A stretch of DNA of 64,000 nucleotides from Geobacteraceae bacterium (GTDB lineage: Bacteria > Desulfobacterota > Desulfuromonadia > Geobacterales > Geobacteraceae): NCBI GenBank assembly GCA_024281055.1, contig JAMXLF010000094.1, forward strand, positions 1 to 64,000, read 5' to 3'. Below the pieces are notes generated by a model. It was not told the origin of the DNA. It did not search any database and saw nothing but the letters and a program-made list of their open reading frames with translations. The translations under genes and the position numbers were made by a program. This document shows, one piece after another, positions 61,317 to 64,000 of the stretch (position 1 is the first letter of the stretch; every line of letters starts with the position of its first letter).

Positions 61317-62966
61317 TTAGAAGAGATTTGCGATATCGAGAATAAAAACGATCTGGCCATCCCCCAGAACAGCTCCGCCCGTAAGACCCTTCAGCTTGTC
61401 AAGCGGGCTTCCCAGCGGCTTGACGAACACCTCCTGCTGGCCGAGGAACCGATCAACGGTCACGCCGACCTTGCGTCCTTTTACTTCGCTTACGAACAGG
61501 GGAATGGTGTTGGCACTCCGCGACGTTGACCGGAAGCCGAAGGTCTCTTCCAGGCTCAAGAGCGGAAGAGGTTCCTCGTCAAGATAAAAAAGCGTCTGGT
61601 TGTCGCAGACCTCGATCATGTCGCGCCTGATTTCAAGTGTGCGCATGACCGCGGAAACAGGGACGGCTACCGTAAGTGGGCCGGCAGTGACGAGAAGCAC
61701 GTTGATGATGGCTATGGTGAGGGGAAGCTTGAGAATGATCCGGCTTCCGCATCCCTTTTCCGATTCTATCGCCATGCTCCCACCGAGCGTCTGGACGGTT
61801 GACCGCACTGCGTCCATGCCAACCCCCCGGCCGGAAACGTCGGTCACCTCTCCGGCGGTGGAAAAGCCGGGAATGCAGGTAAGGAGGAAGGCTTCCCGCG
61901 GGGACATGAGCCGTCCTTCTTCCGGTCCGATAACCCCTTTGGCAACAGCCGTCGCGATAAGCCTCGCCGGATCCATCCCCCTGCCATCATCCTCGACGGT
62001 AACGACCACGAGGTCCTTTTCCCGACTGACCGAAAGTGTGATTTTACCTTGCAGTGGTTTGCCGCTGGCAAGCCGCTCCTTCTCGGATTCCAGTCCATGG
62101 TCGACGGCGTTGCGCAGAATATGGATCAGGGGGTCGGCAAGCTCTTCCAGTATTCCTCTGTCAAGCTCGATTTCCTTGCCGACAATCTCAAAGACCGCGT
62201 CTTTCCCTCCCTTTCGGGCAAGGTCCCTTACCATCCGGGGAAAACGGTCGGAAACCGCTGAAAATGGCAGCATCCTGACCAGCACCACTTCATTGTGCAG
62301 CTCCCGCAACAACCGGGACAGCTCGGTGATCGCATCACCAAAGCTCGCCAGGCCGACATCTTTGCCGATCGTCAGTAGCCGGTGCTTGGTCGTGATCAGC
62401 TCACCGGTCAAGTTAATGAGGTGATCGAGGACCTCTGTCTTTACCCTGACCGTCTGCTGGGATTCCCCTCCTCCTTTGGGGCCCTCCACCTTTACGCCGC
62501 TCTCCGTAACCGTATTCATAGGGTGCGTGAGCTCGATTGTTCCCAGCCTTCCGCCGTCGTCCGCAAGGACAACAGGCTCCGAGGGGGAGGCGGCAGAATA
62601 CCCGGCAAGACGCTCCAACAACCCGTCTATTTCCCTCTCACCAGACAACCCCTGCTCCACGTCCTGGATCATCGCCTCGATGAGATCAGCCCCTTCCAGA
62701 AGGAGGTCAGCCGCCCCGGCAGTAAACACCTCTCCCCCTCGGCGGAACCGGTCCATAAAATCTTCCATCTTATGGGCAAGGGTCGCGATCCGGCCGTACC
62801 CCATAGAAGAGGCCATCCCTTTCAGGGAATGGGCGGAACGGAACAGTGAATCTATCGTTTCCCGGTCGACAGCCTCGCTTTCCAGAACGACGATGAGTTC
62901 GCCGATGGCGCGCAGGTGTTCCCGGGATTCGGAGATAAACAGTCCTCGGTACTGGGACATGTCCAT
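61317..62966 (-). CDS. cheA: Chemotaxis histidine kinase CheA
   Basis: 549 residues. HPt domain with phosphorylated His46 in AHSLKGMASS. No P2 response-regulator-binding domain is present; the linker (110-165) is short. Dimerisation (170-235), ATPase (240-410, 'HILRNAVDHGLE', 'DDGRGMD', 'GRGVGMDAV') and CheW-like domain (415-549) follow. Lack of P2 makes it shorter than E. coli CheA. ATG 62966 has GGAG at 9 bp. It lies downstream of cheW in one operon. Confidence 0.93.
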   Translation of the reverse strand: MDMSQYRGLFISESREHLRAIGELIVVLESEAVDRETIDSLFRSAHSLKGMASSMGYGRIATLAHKMEDFMDRFRRGGEVFTAGAADLLLEGADLIEAMIQDVEQGLSGEREIDGLLERLAGYSAASPSEPVVLADDGGRLGTIELTHPMNTVTESGVKVEGPKGGGESQQTVRVKTEVLDHLINLTGELITTKHRLLTIGKDVGLASFGDAITELSRLLRELHNEVVLVRMLPFSAVSDRFPRMVRDLARKGGKDAVFEIVGKEIELDRGILEELADPLIHILRNAVDHGLESEKERLASGKPLQGKITLSVSREKDLVVVTVEDDGRGMDPARLIATAVAKGVIGPEEGRLMSPREAFLLTCIPGFSTAGEVTDVSGRGVGMDAVRSTVQTLGGSMAIESEKGCGSRIILKLPLTIAIINVLLVTAGPLTVAVPVSAVMRTLEIRRDMIEVCDNQTLFYLDEEPLPLLSLEETFGFRSTSRSANTIPLFVSEVKGRKVGVTVDRFLGQQEVFVKPLGSPLDKLKGLTGGAVLGDGQIVFILDIANLF

Positions 62967-63025
62967 AGGTCAGTCTCCAGTCACACTGCGTCCGGCTCTC
63001 AGCCCATGTGCCATCGTCCCTCCGC

Positions 63026-63451
63026 CTACCCGTTGATAGTGGCTTCCAGCTTCTCCAGAATGTGGCGCACCGCCAGCACCTTCACTTCTCCGCCCGCCAT
63101 GACGAGCAGCGATGCCGTCATTTCATCGCTTCCATCTCGTTCTTCGAGAACGGTCTCTTCGGCAATGATATCCTCGACCATATCTACACGGAAGGCGAGG
63201 TTAGCTATGTTTCTGTCCAGAACCAGGATTTTCTCCCCGGGAAAACCCGGCTTGGCACCGAAAAACATCGCTAAATCGAGCGCGGCAACCAGGGTACCGT
63301 GGAAATTGATAATTCCTGCGAAATAATGGGGAGCACGCGGGATAGGATAGGTCAGTGGAGGCTCCATGACCTCTGCCACTTCACGAAGATCGAGGGCATA
63401 GCGTTCCCCACGGAGCGAAAAAATGATAAAGCGTCTGCAGCCACTGTTCAT
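63026..63451 (-). CDS. cheW: Chemotaxis coupling protein CheW
   Basis: 141 residues. 'FIIFSLRGERYALDLREVAEVM', 'RAPHYFAGIINFHGTLVAALDL' and the second beta barrel 'ILVLDRNIANLAFRVDMVEDI' are typical; the usual Arg-Gly of the R-G-x-V/I-P motif is changed to INFHGTLV. It links CheA to the receptor. Its ATG overlaps the receptor stop by one base (TGATG). Confidence 0.88.
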   Translation of the reverse strand: MNSGCRRFIIFSLRGERYALDLREVAEVMEPPLTYPIPRAPHYFAGIINFHGTLVAALDLAMFFGAKPGFPGEKILVLDRNIANLAFRVDMVEDIIAEETVLEERDGSDEMTASLLVMAGGEVKVLAVRHILEKLEATING

Positions 63452-64000
63452 CAGGCTTGGGCCTCATTCACACCGATCTTGAACCGTTCTACGACCTGGG
63501 TAAGTTCCGCCGCAAGTTTAGCCATTTCCTGGGAAGCGTACACCATCTCCTGCATAGCCGCAGACTGCTCTTCCGTGGCCGCCGACACCTCCTCGGAAGA
63601 GGCCGCATTGTCTTCGGCAACCTTGGCGATTTCATCGATTGCCCGCACCATCTTCTCGGCCCCCTCGGTTTGCATCTGGGAAAGATCGGCGATGCTGTTC
63701 GCCTTGCGCTCAGTTTCGACGACCGTCGTAAGAATCTCCCGGAAGGAAGCTGCCGTAACATCAACATTCTTCTTTCCCTCCCCTATCTGCCGGGAGCATT
63801 CTGTGATGGTTTCGTGTACCTTGTTACTCTCCTCCTTGAGCACCCCGATCAGCTCAATGATATCGGAAGCTGACTTGCCGGTCCCGTCAGCCAGCTTCCG
63901 GACCTCGTCGGCAACCACCGCAAACCCCTTGCCGTACTCACCCGACCGCGCCGCCTCTATCGAGGCGTTAAGGGCTAGCAGGTTCGTTTGACGTGCGATG
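63451..64000 (-). CDS. Methyl-accepting chemotaxis protein, 3' part
   Basis: The gene runs off the right edge, and about 183 C-terminal residues are present. The conserved signalling hairpin tip region '[20 protein letters not shown]' is followed by '[20 protein letters not shown]', and then the descending coiled coil with '[19 protein letters not shown]' near the methylation region. The protein ends '[10 protein letters not shown]' with no CheR-docking pentapeptide. The N-terminal sensor is outside the window. Confidence 0.93.
   Translation of the reverse strand, partial: IARQTNLLALNASIEAARSGEYGKGFAVVADEVRKLADGTGKSASDIIELIGVLKEESNKVHETITECSRQIGEGKKNVDVTAASFREILTTVVETERKANSIADLSQMQTEGAEKMVRAIDEIAKVAEDNAASSEEVSAATEEQSAAMQEMVYASQEMAKLAAELTQVVERFKIGVNEAQA

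Overview
This window looks like a chromosomal segment of a Geobacter-type Desulfuromonadales bacterium. The GC content is high (about 60% or more by eye). Several operons have the order I recall from Geobacteraceae: def-fmt-DUF116, rplU-rpmA-obgE, proB-proA-nadD-rsfS-rlmH-gpmI, and dksA, rimO, yajQ and lolA close together. Many PAS/GAF sensor kinases, a GGDEF protein and a chemotaxis operon fit the same group. The assignment rests on synteny and protein style; no database search was run.

Region 1 (1-18.9 kb) is mostly core and stress genes. A DUF1858 protein, a cysteine-rich domain protein and a hemerythrin form one cluster. It is followed by a tautomerase; the def-fmt-DUF116-deacetylase-DUF1992-DUF3147-NlpC/P60 gene string; a MerA-like flavoprotein divergent from a Crp/Fnr regulator; a GGDEF protein; a DsbC-like thiol protein; cysteine synthase; and poly(A) polymerase. 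A second stress cluster holds a YgbA-type NO-responsive protein, a ferredoxin fused to the same cysteine-rich domain as in the first cluster, an HD hydrolase and an AhpC-type peroxiredoxin.

Region 2 (18.9-27.2 kb) is a lower-GC defence island. It contains a type I restriction hsdR gene cut off just after its Walker A motif. Next is a giant STAND NTPase with an N-terminal Cap4/DUF4297-like nuclease, split near its 3' end by a frameshift. A KilA-N protein and a 57-residue protein follow.

Region 3 (27.3-36.3 kb) holds a family B DNA polymerase, two TIGR04073-type exported proteins, and on the minus strand gpmI, rlmH, rsfS, nadD, proA and proB.

Region 4 (36,438-39,643) is a complete 3,190-bp mobile element with 25-bp terminal inverted repeats and an 8-bp target duplication. 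It has an IS1-like DDE transposase. It also carries about 0.4 kb of highly structured, terminator-ended sequence, a second structured block, a small basic protein, an AlpA-like HTH protein, and a two-gene cassette with a membrane protein. This is the least explained part of the window.

Region 5 (39.6-64 kb, all minus strand except one small gene) starts with three large multi-domain signalling proteins lying between proB and obgE. It continues with obgE, rpmA, rplU, a Rieske protein, RNase G, a B12-type radical SAM protein, a secreted Lys/Ala-rich peptide (plus strand), dksA, rimO, yajQ and lolA. It ends with a chemotaxis operon (MCP-cheW-cheA-CheC-like) that runs off the right edge.
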